A stretch of 64,000 bases of DNA from Catenaria anguillulae PL171. Taxonomy: Eukaryota; Blastocladiomycota; Blastocladiomycetes; Blastocladiales; Catenariaceae. A program made the translations under genes and the position numbers. Under the pieces are notes generated by a model that had not been told where the DNA came from, made no database searches, and saw nothing but the letters and a program-made list of their open reading frames with translations. Below are positions 21,361 through 33,700 of the stretch, piece by piece; the first letter of the stretch is position 1; the number at the start of each line of letters is the position of its first letter. Location of the stretch: the NCBI GenBank assembly GCA_002102555.1, contig MCFL01000043.1, forward strand, positions 124,001-188,000, written 5' to 3'.

Positions 21361-22465
21361 TGTTGGCAGCTGTCTATTCTGTGTCTATTGGGTGGTCTAC
21401 CAATGAGTGGGAAGGAGAGGGCAGTGTCTGTTTGCCGACTGGGAACGAGTAGCATGAATGGAGGGAGCCGCGGAAATCGGGTTGGCGGGGGAGGTTGCGG
21501 GCTCTTGTAGCGTTCAGAGTCGACTGTCGGGATCACATTTCGATCTCGAGGGTCGAGGACAATCTGGCATGACTGGCTGGTATTTACATACATGCAAGGC
21601 ACACCAATGATTCACACCTGACTCTATTGTGTGGTCATGACTCGAAAGCTCATTGATTGGCTGGCTGCGCGGTTTCAATGCGGAAGATTGTTGTCGTTGT
21701 TTAAACTGTCTCACTCGAAACGGGCTGGTGATGGTATCTGAAACATATTTGGTGAATTGGTCGGCGATCACAGTGGACATTTTGCTTCTGGAGTCATGCC
21801 TCGTGCATTCTCGAGCAGCACTTGGAATGCAGGCGCTGGAGCTAAGATGGCGTTCAGGTCCGGAAATCAAGGATTGAAATACACTGGTAAGACGCGATGA
21901 ACTCGAATCAGAGCCTTGAAGCCTCTTGAAGCCTGGTGAAAAGATTTTGCCATTTGGCAAAATAGGAACAAGAGCTAATTGTGGTCTTGGACACTTGCAT
22001 ACCGGTAAGCTGCCTCTGTGAGGCTCACGATAGTAAGGTCATGTGCATCTTTGAGGTCCTCTGTCACATTTGATACTTGACCTTTGCTCATGATCAAGTA
22101 ATGAGAAAGCGAATTCGTATCCAAGTGTTGGCCATTGCAATGTCAGTGAGTGAAGCTGAAAAGAGGGAGTGAACGCTGGATGACGGTCAATTGGCGCTAT
22201 AGAACAATAAGTCCTGCTTCGCAATCAGATCAAAACGTTAGACAACAATTGCCGGGATAGTTAGGGCGGCGAAAGCGATTAGCACTACATTCAATACATT
22301 CAAATAGATCGATGCGGGACAAGAAAAGAAAAGATCGACCGATAGCAAGGGCAAGGAGGCGGGTGGGTGGTATTGGGAAGGGAAAGGGATTGGTGCTGGC
22401 GTGGGCAGAGATAAGCACAATGGGTCGGAAGGGACAAGTGGAAGGACGGTTAACTGCAGGGCGGA
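21361..22465. other. Intergenic, 1.1 kb, no gene seen
   Basis: Upstream of the LRR copy 2 start and downstream of the small zinc-binding gene, both on the minus strand. Only short ORFs without coding character. A missing 5' exon of the LRR gene could lie in the first few hundred bases. Confidence 0.35.
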
Positions 22466-22954
22466 TCATGCTGATTTGCCAGGGAAGCACTCTTCGACCT
22501 TTTTAGAGTGCTGGAATACGGCATTGCCACAAAATGAAACGACGCAGAGTGAGCAACGATCAAAGCAACCATTCAACAAAGGATAATGATATGCGTACGC
22601 GATTCTCTGAATGCTCGGCAAGCGACTTGACGCTGGCGGTGCTGAGGAACGTCTGCTTGCACACAGTGCATTGGACATTCTTTGCAGCCTCGTTGGCTTT
22701 GAGTTGTGATTTGGCTTCGCCGGGGCCCTTCTTGGCGTTGCGATCACGCTTCATTTGAGCCTTGCTGCCGTTGCCCTAGAGTACGTATACGGGTCCGATT
22801 GAGATTGGGAGACCGTGCGGGTTGAGGCAAAGTGTCATTGGGAGCAGCGGGTGGAGTGGAGTTGGGGGTGTTGTAAGCATCGTATCCCAGTGAGCAGAGA
22901 GTCAGATGGTCAGGACGGGCCGTATGGATTGGGTGCGGGGTTGAGGAATACCAT
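22466..22954 (-). CDS. Small zinc-binding protein of the At2g23090/4F5-like family
   Basis: A 74-residue protein built from three exons: the ATG alone (22952-22954), 22599-22775 and 22466-22510. Exon 2 encodes GNGSKAQMKRDRNAKKG, then CTVCKQTF, and exon 3 ends with HSKK(V)EECFPG. This is the family's full pattern: a basic 4F5-like N-terminus and a C-x2-C...H...H zinc site completed across the second junction. The family is small, conserved in plants and fungi, and its role is unclear, possibly RNA-linked. The ATG-only first exon is inferred because homologues begin MGNG; the 176-nt intron (gtattc...ctctag) is the least certain part. The gene is divergent from the deubiquitinase at 23257. Confidence 0.75.
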
Positions 22955-23256
22955 GTTGGAAATTGATAATGCAGAGTGTGATTGATGGTTCTTTGGTGCG
23001 AGAAGGATGCTTATACATGGATGTGTGAAATGTGGGATGATATGAAAATTTCCACAATGTTTTGTTGATTGTCCATTGATCGACCTTTACAACGAGTGGG
23101 TGGGCCGCCGATCGGTTCCAAGTTTTCAAATTGGTCGGCATGCACGCACATAAGTATTACTTAACGAAAACAGACGGTGATGCATTTTATGAGGACGACC
23201 AACAAGTCCAAAGACTCGAGTCGATGCAATCGCTGCAAACGCATTGAAACCACAAC
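22955..23256. promoter_or_regulatory. Divergent promoter region
   Basis: 302 bases separate the start codons of the zinc-binding protein (minus) and the deubiquitinase (plus). This stretch is visibly richer in A/T than the coding DNA on either side. No specific element is identified. Confidence 0.4.
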
Positions 23257-26200
23257 ATGGACCACTTGCCTCACTTCATCCCACCCAGTGACTCACTGAC
23301 TGCCGTTCCTGTCCCTCCATTGCCTCCACCCACTCCATCCACTCCACCCACCCTCCACATTCAACACCAATACGCACCATTGGATCAGAATCAGAATCAG
23401 AATCAGAATCAGAACACACCACTCCGTCACGCCGACCCAGATTCTGCCGCCCACGATAGCGCACCGTCACTCGCCAAACCAGCTTCTGCTTCTGAGCCTG
23501 CAAGCACCACACGTGGTACCGGCGCCCGTGGCACCCGCGGAGGTGGCCGTGGCGGCCGTCGTGGGCGTGGCGGATCTGCCAAGGCCCGGCCACCACCACG
23601 TCCAAAGCCGCTCGCAACCCCCTCTCAAGGCAACGCTCCTCCCCTGACCAACATTCTTCAAACGGCGCAGCCCACACAGCGCACCCTCGACTTTTCAAAT
23701 CACACGGGCGCTTCTGGCGGCGGTGCAATCACATTGCCGCCACTTCCCGGCCATGGATGGTCAAATTCAGGAATCACGCCGCTGTGGCTAACGCTGTCCA
23801 AGTCCAAGCAAGATCTCCAAGCTTGGGCGTGTCTCTCGCATATCCCAAATGCAGATCCAGAGCGGATTGAGGAATCGCATTTGGATTCTGTTTACCGCCA
23901 AGATCCTGCTCTGCATCGCATATGTCCCTTGCGCTACGGCACTTCTCCCCCTAATGCCGAACCTGTTGCTTTCTCCGACATTCAGCACCCGCACCCGAAA
24001 CACAACCTTCGCGAGTCCATCACTCTTGATCATGACGACAACGACAGCGATCCGATCGAAGACCCCGATGGACCATCACCACCATCCAGTACGTCGCAAG
24101 CGGCAGCAGCAGCTGGTATTGTGGATTTCGGACCTCCAAAACTGTTGCCGCCCGGGTCGAGTGCCCCAACATCGCCACCTTCGACCACAGCCGCCGTGTC
24201 CAATAGTAGCCGTGGGCCAACACCGACTTGCACGGTACGCACGTGCAAGGAAAACCCAAATTGTCTCAACTACATTGGCATTGCTGCTTGGCTCGATCCC
24301 AGTACGTTTGTCTCGGCACATGTGACTTGCCTTTGGTGCACTACAAAACTTGACACAATCGTTCATTCGGATTATGTATAGAAACACGCACGAAATACAT
24401 CTCGGACCATCTCAACGCACACTCGTCGTTGTTTCCCGCTCGCCTCTTCCATACATTCACCTCCTCACCAACACGCGCCATCCTGCGCTCGCCCTCCACC
24501 TCGCCCACCTTGGGTCTCACCAACCTGGGCGCCACCTGCTACGCCAACGCCCTACTCCAATGCTGGTTCGCCGACCCGCAATTCCGCTCGCGCGTTTACA
24601 AGTACGCCGGGGCGGACCCAACCATCCATGCACTCGCGCTCGTGTTTGCCGCCATGCAGCACTCCCGCCAACCGTGGCTCGCCCCACGCGCCTTTCTCGA
24701 GCACCTGCAAGTCGAGCGCGGCGTGCAGCAGGACGCACAAGAGTTTGGCAAGCTCGTCATGCAGCTCATGGACGACCGGTGCAAGCCCTTTCAATCGACG
24801 GGCATGGTTGGCGGCAAGGGCGAGTACGTGACCACGTGCACGGCGTGCTCGACGGCCACCCGGTCGCCACACACGTTTCACGAGGTGCTGGTGCATCCGA
24901 GCGTGGCCGGCGAGGGCGTGCAGGAGCTCGTGGATCGTGCCGTTGGGGCGGACGAGTTGTTGGATGGCGACAATGCCGTGCTGTGTCAAGTGTGCAAAGA
25001 GAAGAATCCGGCCACGAGGCATTTGGAGTTGCAGGCCATGTCGAGGTCCATTTGTATCCAGGTGCTTCGGTTCACGTACGACGCAAAGACGCAGACCAGG
25101 AAAAAGAATGCCACCAGCATCAAGATTCCCAAACGCTTGAAGCTCGTCGGCGAAATGTGGGCATTATCGGCCGTTGTTGTGCACAAGGGCCGTGCGGCAC
25201 ATGCGGGGCATTACGTTGCCGTCATTCGCCAAGCAGGCGGGGCCGACACGGGTGCTGGTGCGGGCGAGGAAAAGTGGATCTTGGTGGACGATGAAAAGGT
25301 GACCACGTTGGGTGCCAGGGATAGTTGGACAAAAGATCCCATTAGCAGCACCGAGGCGTACTTGCTCTATTTCACGCGCGAGTCGGAGCTGCAGCAAGAG
25401 ACCGGTCAAGCTCGGGTCGAGGTGCCGCAGGAATTTATGGAGGAGGTTGAGGCCTTGGATGCCGAGTGGGTGGGCAAGGCGAATGAGATTTCTTTGCTGT
25501 ACGATTTTTCATGCCCCGGTCGCTCTCCGGGCGTTGACATTGACTCACTCCAGCTCCTTTGTGATTCCAGGCACGAATCGATTGAGTCCGACTTTGACAA
25601 GCAACTTGCGCACCGTCTCCACCTCTACCAAACGCTGCACCTGCCCACCTTGGATACACCTTGTGCGTACCTACCCAACCGCCTGCTCGACCTCGTCTTC
25701 TCGCCCACGAGCAACCTGCCCCTCGACCTCGGCGACCCGCATTTCGACCCGTACCGCCTTGTCACTTGCCCGCACGGCCGCCTCGACCCGCGCGAAATGC
25801 ACTATGTCCGGCGTGTTACGATTTCCGGGGCACACGAGTTGATGGACTTCGTGCGGCAGTTCGCGCCAGACAACCCGGCGCTCGCGCGCGACCCGCTCAC
25901 ATCCCTCGTCGGCGGCGGGGCAAAATGCAAAGAGTGTGTTGCAGACGTGCTCACGCATCACGAGAGGGTCGCGTTTCGCAAGGATGGGTGGAATGCATGG
26001 CAGCAAGTGCCTCCGCCGTCACGGAAGTCATCTGCACCGGCCGCTGCCCCACCGCCTACCTACTGGGTGCCCGCCGAATGGATCGCAGAGTGTCTCGACT
26101 TGCACGAACTCGTACCTCCCCGCCCAGAACACCTCGACTCGCTCCACTGCTCGCACCACAAACTCACGCCCAACGCCACTGCGCGCGTCCAAGTTTCGGA

Positions 26201-28108
26201 CGCACACGTTGAAGTGCTGCGCGCCTTCTGCCCAGAGTACGCGCCCGTGCGCACCGACGAGCTCACCGAGTGCGCCACGTGCCGCGCACAGCTCGAGCGC
26301 GACGAGCGCGATGCGCAGGAGCGCTTGGACGCGGCCGGCACGGAACGCGAGCAGTTGTGTGCGGTGATGCCTGGTGACTGGGCACTTGCGGCCATGGACA
26401 ATCCCGTTGAAATGGAGTTGGCCAGGGCACAAGACCATGTTCGCGCGTGCATCGAGTATGCAGGCGGAGACGAGCAGGGTGCGGGTTCAGTGGCGCGCGA
26501 CGCGATTCGCGTGGCACGCGAACACTATCAAGGCGTGTGGCAGCGGTACCATGGGTGGATTCCCAGCGCGCAATTACCCGACAAGTTTGTTGTGTTGCCC
26601 GCCAATTTCATTACGTCGTGGTGGCGGTTCACCTTGGATCCCGCCGCAGCGATGCGGCCAAAGTTGGTCAGGTTCATGGACTTGCTGTGCACGGAGCACC
26701 GCATGCTCAAGTATGATCCGCGCGAAATGCTTGACAGGAGCCTCCTCAAGTTTGCCATTGTGCCCAGGCAAGTGTGGGACGAGCTCATTGGCGTGTTTTA
26801 CCCGTCGGACGGCGGGGCTGGCGGCGATGTCGTTGGCGATGAGACGCCCGTGTGCAAAGAGTGCAGGGAGCGCGAGCTCGTTTCCAGAAACGAAAAGGGC
26901 GACCCAAAGTACGAGGTGCTCGTGACTGTGCGCAAGCGTGGCAGTGGGACCGACGCCGTGGGCAAGCCTGGTCGGGGTGCCGCTGCGAAAAAGTCGAATG
27001 GGTCTGGTGTTCCCAGTCAGGCGCTGCCACCGTTGCCGCCGGTATTTCGCCATCGGCCATTCCCCGTCGCCACGGACCACGCGCAATAGCGCAAACAAGC
27101 CGCCCGCAGAGTCGCAAGTGTACGTTGCGCTCTCTGAGACGGTACAGGACATCAAGAAGGAAATTGCACAGTTTGCCGACCGGATCCCCATGGACCAGCA
27201 GCTGTTTTTGATGCCGTCGGGCGTCGAGTTGGCAGACCGAAACGCGCTTGTGGTTGAGTCGGGGGTTTACCATGGGTGTGTGCTCGAGTTGCAAGTCGCG
27301 CCGTTGATAGTCATGATTCAGACGAGGAACCGAGTTTACCGCGGGCGGCGGAGCGGCGAAAAAGCGCAGCAGGGATTCGGGGGGTTTGGTGGCTTGTTGT
27401 CTGGGTCAGGAGGCGGTGATGCAATGTCGAGCGCAGCGGCAAGTGCGACCAGCAGCAGTACCAACGAGGTGGTTGTGTTGAGCGACATGGATGACGATTC
27501 GCCGCTGGCCGCCCCAGCAACAACGTCTTCAGCGACGACACTCAGTGCAGGCACCAAACGCCGATCAGTCTCGGTGATTGAAAGCGCTGCTCTTGGCGAC
27601 GACTGGCAAGTCCAAGGCCCGATCAACAAACGCCGCCGTCGCCACACAACTCCGGACGCTAGCCACGACGACGATTTGGACATGTATGTCGGCGCCCAGA
27701 TTGATTCCAGCAACGACGGCGACATTGTGATGACGGACCATTCCGCGCAAATGCGCGAGGACGAGGAGTTGGCCAGGGCATTGAGCATGTCAATGCAAGA
27801 TGAGGCGATCGTACATGCAGCCGCCCTCGCCTCCTCCGCAGCCGCAAATGCGCCAGTATGGACGGCACCCGGGCGGCGCAATGGCAGTTCACTTGGGTGG
27901 CGGCTCTGGCAGTGGCAGCATCCATTCAGATGCCGTGTGGGACTTTCCAGGTGCGATCGCACGGCTGCCCGTGCTACCGCAGCAAGTGAGTCGCGATCCG
28001 ACTTTGGCAAGTGGTTCTGGTCAAGTCCGAACGTGCAGCACTTGTACATTTGATAATCCTCCGGGGACCACATGCTGCGAGATTTGTGGGCATTTACTGG
28101 GTTTGTGA
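23257..28108 (+). CDS. USP48-like ubiquitin carboxyl-terminal hydrolase with UIM and NZF-type zinc finger
   Basis: A cysteine protease that removes ubiquitin. Exons 23257-24301, 24382-27001, 27090-27810 and 27842-28108 give about 1550 residues. The N-terminal 300 residues are Pro/Gln/Gly-rich. A Cys motif (CKENPNCLNYIGIAAWL) precedes the catalytic domain, as in USP48. The Cys box GLTNLGATCYANALLQ has C401 and the His box AHAGHYVAVI has H625. Two DUSP-like regions follow, each with a CPHG or CTEH motif, then a ubiquitin-like domain (about 1230-1290), a UIM (EDEELARALSMSM, about 1444) and a C-terminal RanBP2/NZF finger (CSTCTFDN...CCEIC). The last step needs a frame change near 27811-27841, where a 31-nt GT-AG segment would fit but is unusually short. 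Confidence 0.85.
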
Positions 28109-29328
28109 ATGGTTTTGTATTCCCCTTATGTGTGGATGTGTGTCTTGTGTTTGGTGAAACACAAAGTGTATAGTCTATGTGATTTGCTGGCTTGTCGCCC
28201 GCTGATTCAGGCATCAATATCAACACTATCGCGCCGAAAAGGACATGTCATCCGTGATACGCTGCCGGGCAAAGGACAGCTTCCAGTGGCTTCACCCTGC
28301 GTATATCCACGGTGTGACTGTGGCCAATGTGGTGGTGGGCGGAGTCGGTGATCTTGGGCAGCTTACTTACATTTTCCATGCCAGCACAGCGTGAGACGCG
28401 AGACAAAGGTCATCCATCGATCCGCTCAATCGCGTCGTATGGCCACATGTGACCGCAAGGTCTGCGTGGGCGTTGGATTGCCGCACTGCATGCGAATGCT
28501 ACACTTGATAATGAATCGAGGTGAATAACACTTGGACGCGTCTGCTCTTTCAGCAACTTTAAGCTCACGTACAGCTCCCCAAGGCCAGCAGGAGGGGTTG
28601 GCGCAAGTGGATGGAGGTGGACGGGGGGTGGAAAACTGGCGGCGAACCATGCGTGGGCAACAAATCGAGCGGCGGCTGTGATTCGGGCGGCAGCGTATCG
28701 TTGTCCGCGGGCTCAGAGGCCGAATTCCTTTTGGTGCCCGGCAAAGCGAGCGGGTTGTGCTAGTCAACGGGAAAGATCGTGGTCAACTCGCAGTCGGCTG
28801 TTGCGTGCCCAAAGAATCGCGGGGGCGGTGGTCCCATTTACCTGTACCGCGGCTAGCGACAGGGCACTATAAAGTCATGACTATCGCCATCCACAACGGT
28901 CGGTCGGTATATTGCAAACTGTCACAAACGGAAGGCAGCACGCTCTAGACTCCAAACTCGGCACTTGTTCAATGGTCCCGTTGTCTTCATAACGGTCAGT
29001 TGCCCAAGTCCTTACCAAGTCACAACATCCCAAGGCAACCCTAGTCATGAGGTGTTGGAAATCGAGTTTTTGGGGAGGAAGCAAAACCCCTGAAACAAAT
29101 GATCGAAGTTGCCCCAGTTGAAGAACAAATTTCACAAGAACCGGTGAGACGCCCGTGAAGGATTGTAGCTGCCTCATGCAATAATCTGCCGATTCACGTC
29201 AACGTGTGTCCACGTTCTTGTCTCCATCACGATTCAGGTTCCGACAACCATCGTCCTGTTTCACTGCCTCTTCCTTCCCTGCGCAAATTGACAAGTAATC
29301 CATCGTTCCCATCACTTGCTAGCCAACA
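28109..29328. other. Intergenic, 1.2 kb, no gene seen
   Basis: Only short ORFs lacking an ATG or coding character (for example minus 28426-28767). No repeat or RNA gene recognised. Confidence 0.4.
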
Positions 29329-30267
29329 TGACCCAAACAAAACGCGACACACAGCCAACCCCTCAACCGGCCGCCAATGACGTCGCCGAAGCTGTCGCAG
29401 AGCATGTCAAGTGCATCGCAAAGCAACAGTCGAGTGGTCGTTACAAGTTGACGAGCGCAGCCCGCGACGCGATTTCCGCGGCCGCCGGCCGGCGTATCAG
29501 GACGACGATTGCTTTGCCGAAGCTCGCGACATTCTGCGTCATCGACAACAAGCAGCCATCGATGCCGCGTGGAAGATGTTCAACGAGCGGGCCGCCATGC
29601 ATGGGACCGCAGCAGCGGGTGGTATCCTCACAGCGTTTGGTTCGGTCAGTCTCATGTTCCCTCCCCTTGCCCCCGTGGGCGCTGTTGCCGTGGCTGTCGG
29701 ACTTGCTGCATCGACCTCAGGTGGCATTGCTGCTCTCATTCATGAGCCGCGGGCGGTTGAGGCGGCCGAGGAGATGTTGGCCAAGTTGCAAGCCAAACAC
29801 GAAAACTTTGCGATCAAGGCCATTTATCACATTCAAAAAGCGCTCAACAATCCACTCCGGTTTCCCACGCCCATTTGGTGCGGCTCATGGCCGAATTTGT
29901 GATCAAGTCATGCGCGATCCCAAGGCCTGGAAAAATGACGAGCAAGCGATCGCGTGGAAGCAAGACGGCCTTGAGTCACTTGTCCAGATTTACCGAAGTG
30001 GCTCTCTTGCCGAGTTGGATGCACTTTGACGTTGGCGGTGAAACAAGGTGGCAAGTTGGACGCCTCAAGGTACCAATCATTGCTGTCGAAACGTGTGAAT
30101 AAGCAAGCGTTGGCGCAATTTCTATCATTGCCGGTACACTTGTTGCAACCATTCCCAAAGTAATTGCAGCGCAAATCATTCAAGCAACGGAAAACTTTTT
30201 ACTTGGGCAGCCAGCACAGGTGGGGTGGGCCATGAAGCATTGTGCCCTCCATCGAACGGTGCAATAG
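29329..30267 (+). pseudogene. Broken membrane-protein gene with at least five frame changes
   Basis: Coding-like segments follow one another in different frames. They are MTQTKRDTQPTPQPAANDVA... from 29329, a long segment with CFAEARDILRHRQQAAID and two hydrophobic glycine-rich stretches (to about 29870), VRLMAEFVIKS, VMRDPKAWKNDEQAIAW, LTLAVKQGGKLDASRYQSLL, and finally VGAISIIAGTLVATIPKVIA to a stop at 30265. Each change fits one missing base, and no intron explains them. The paired hydrophobic stretches recall pore- or membrane-inserting proteins, but I do not recognise a family. It is either decayed or the sequence here has several one-base errors. Confidence 0.5.
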
Positions 30268-30764
30268 GTCTTGTATTCCTCGCTGGTGCGTGCAGGCTGC
30301 CTTTGGCGTGTTCTCTTGCATCAAGGCGGGTCAGGATCGAGACGCGCACGCGGATGCCGCAGCCGAATACTGTGACACGATGAATAAGCATTTGTTGATA
30401 ATGCTCCCAAACCCGGCCAAGGCGCAACGCTGTTGTAAAAGTCGGTCTTGTGTGTGTTTGATGTTCTTTCTTCCATTGCTCTTCATATCTCAGGCTCTAT
30501 CGCATGGATTTGCCGACCCAATTTGATGTTCTTCTGTGTTTATGGATCATCATTTTTCCATTATATGTTTTCTGGGTTTTTTGGGTGTCCAGAGCATGCG
30601 ACCTGCGGAAAGATTGAGTTCCAATGAAAACAGCCGAATCCTAGTCAACCGCTTCTATGAATGTAGAACTCGAAAGAGACATATCCACCCCTACAAGGAA
30701 GCCTACCGAAGCGGCTGATGCGCCTCCTGCAATCGCTGGACAACATCCCCAGACCCTGAACGAC
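30268..30764. other. Intergenic, no gene seen
   Basis: About 500 bases between two 3' ends (convergent genes). T-rich around 30500-30590; nothing else recognised. Confidence 0.4.
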
Positions 30765-33700
30765 TCAATGTTCCTGACTCGCATGCACGTCGCCCAAACT
30801 CTGCAACCGGCGCATACCTGTGCGCCGCACGCGCGAGTACACGCGCGACAAATCCGGTTGCATTTGTTGGCCGTTTTGGACCCCCATGGTGGGAAGCGGC
30901 ATGGGCATGGGCATTTGCGAGTGCATGGGAACGGCCGTGTGTGCGTTGTTGTAGTTTGGGTACGGATTGGTGACAGGAACAACGGGCTGCGGCGGGAACA
31001 TGTAGGCTGCTTGCGGTGATGATCCAGGGTATCCCTGGTGCGTAGGTGACAGTTGGGTCGGAGATTCCATGTGTTGGAGCGGAATGTGAGCTGCCGAGGT
31101 CGTGGGCGTTGGTGCGTGCGGGCGTCCGTCCTGGTGGTGCTCCTGTACAAGGCCATGGCTTTGCCGCCGTCTGGGCCGTGCTTGTCATGCCCATGCGCGT
31201 TGGAATGGGCGTCCGCGTGATCGTGACCGTGTCCATGATGCAGCGACTCGACCATTTCCGAAAAGTCAATTCGGGTCAACATATTGACCACCTCATTGTC
31301 GCCTTCGACCACCACCAAATGCCGCAAGCCGAGGTGTCGAAACAAGTTGTAGGCCTTGTTGGCGCTCGTATCCAGCCGTACCGTCAACGGCGACCGGTTC
31401 ATCTGCTTGGACACCTCCAACCGAATACTCACAGCTTCGGTCTCTGGCGTCAACCCCGTGGTCGGCGCGGGCGGCACCGCCGAAAACTGGGACCGGCGCC
31501 ACTTGTTTTCAATCGAACTCAACGCCGTCGGCCGCTCCTCAAAGATGTATCCGGTTGCTGGCTCGGCGAAATGGACGCGTTGGGCGCGATGCGTGCGACA
31601 ATGCGTTCGAGTTGTGAGCGAAGGATGATGCCAACGAGCTGGCCCGTTTCCGTGGTGACTGGGAAACCGGACACGCCCGTTTGCGTCAGCAGTTCGACGG
31701 CCGCGCCAACGGTGCATTCACGATCCGTGAGGCAGATGTCTTCGACCTCGACGTGGCCCGCAGAGAGGGACGAGGACGAGGCGCGGTTCGAGTCGGGTGG
31801 TGGATGGCTTGATGGGGTAGAGTATTTGCCAAGGTGCAGGAGCATATCCTTGACGGTCATGGACTTGAATTCGTACGGCGGGTGATGCGGAAGGAATGGG
31901 AGGTTCATGGCCTCGATTTCCAGGTGGAATTGCGATTCGCCCAACTGGTTTCCAATGAGAGCTGCGATGAGCACGACCAGGGTCACGCCGTTGATGTACG
32001 TCTGCATTCCAAAGCCGAAAAAAAAGTGAGCAGACAAGAGTCAGTTGCTAAACAGACGAAGCAGCATACCATGTCTCCCGTCGCCTGCACTGCAATCACG
32101 AGAATGGTAATCATCATCCGACTCGTGCCCGACCAAAACGCACACATGCCGAGCAATGCGGCCGCTCCTGGATCCATGAGCGTGACCCGGTTGTCCAGTT
32201 CGAGGATACGCAAAAACTGATTGTACCCAAGACCAAAGAGTCGACCCATGACGGCGCCAATCACAAGCGATGGCAGTACCAAATCCGTCGGCATGGAAAT
32301 ATTGTGTGTCGCAAGCGAGAGGAGCACGTACAGACAAGAAACATGCCGAGCACGGGCGCTTGAAACAGGTAATGGTAACCGCGGAGGAACATGTTGGTGA
32401 CGATGCCCTTGGGCTGGTTGAGAACGAGCGACGGCATTTGATAGTAGCACACGTCCTTGATGGCCGTGGCTGCGTCTGTCCCTTTTCGTCCGTGGCCAGT
32501 TTTGCAGAGTTCAATGTCGCGTTGCCGGCAATCGATGCAGGAACCGAGGCCTTGACCTTGTTTGCTGCTTCCACAATCTTGCTTGGGGTGAACAAATACT
32601 TGGGCAAGTCGGCTTTGGCACCCGACTCGAGAAAGATTTGGGCGAGATCATCATCGGTTGGCAGGAGGTCAATGATTGCGATGCCTGGCCGTGCGGCAAG
32701 TTTGCAGGGCCTGAATTGCGTTTTGGGCAATGACCTGAAAAAACAAAAAGGGCAGTGAGCGCTTCGCTCAATGTGGAGAGGACTCGAGCATGCGGGCGTA
32801 CTTCGCTGATTTCGGACTGGATCTCGGACACGACACAGGTGTTGAGCGACAAGTGTTGAATGCATGGGCCGGCGTTGAACGATTCGCGAGTCCAATCCTC
32901 GCACGTCTTTGTGCAGTCCTCGGACGTGGGCAGTTTGGTGACGTGCTGAATGGCTCGACTGAATGGTGTGCAATCAAGCTGGAGAAGGAAATGCCGCAGT
33001 CGGTTGATTAGCCAATCCACACGCAACCTGATGACGAAAAGAAAGCCGTACGCGATCCATTTTTTCAAATTCTGGGCCGTACATGAAGGCGGTAATGCAC
33101 ACATTGGTCAGGATGACCAGAGCAAACACTTCAATTGCCTTGCTCCGGAATGTGCGATGTTGACGGCGCCAAACGCGGACCTTTGCGACAAGCACGTTAT
33201 ACAAGTGACCCGTCACGCCCCCAATGACGCCAAGCATGAGATAGGCAGAGTAGTCAATCAAGTTGAGCCGCACGTTGCAAAATGCCTGTCGTACACGTGA
33301 GAACAAGGCGAGCAACGGCGAGCAAGACAGAGATGAGGGAACAGAGGAATCCGAAAAAGAAAATGAATCACTTGAACGTACATTCACGGCATATGCCGCA
33401 AAATCATTGCCATTCAATCGCACGCCTGTTGAAGGTAACGTCTGAGCCACCAGCGCCATGGCACACGCAAAGAGCGTCTTCATAATCAACTTGGGGTCGT
33501 AGAACGAAATTGCTTCCTCGATCGCAAAGCAAACGCCGGCGAGCGGCGCCTGGAATGCCGCCGCCATGCCCGCTGCGGCTCCAATGGTGCCGAAAAGCTG
33601 CAGCTCGCGATTCCGCGCCGCCCGAACCACCGACTTGTCCTGATCAAGAACGTCGTCGAGCTCACCATAGAGCCAGCGGGCAAAGAAGGGCACCTTTTTC

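Noticed and set aside
24350-25294. 314-codon plus ORF overlapping the deubiquitinase
   Set aside because: Arg/His/Pro-biased shadow frame; the catalytic motifs are in the other frame.
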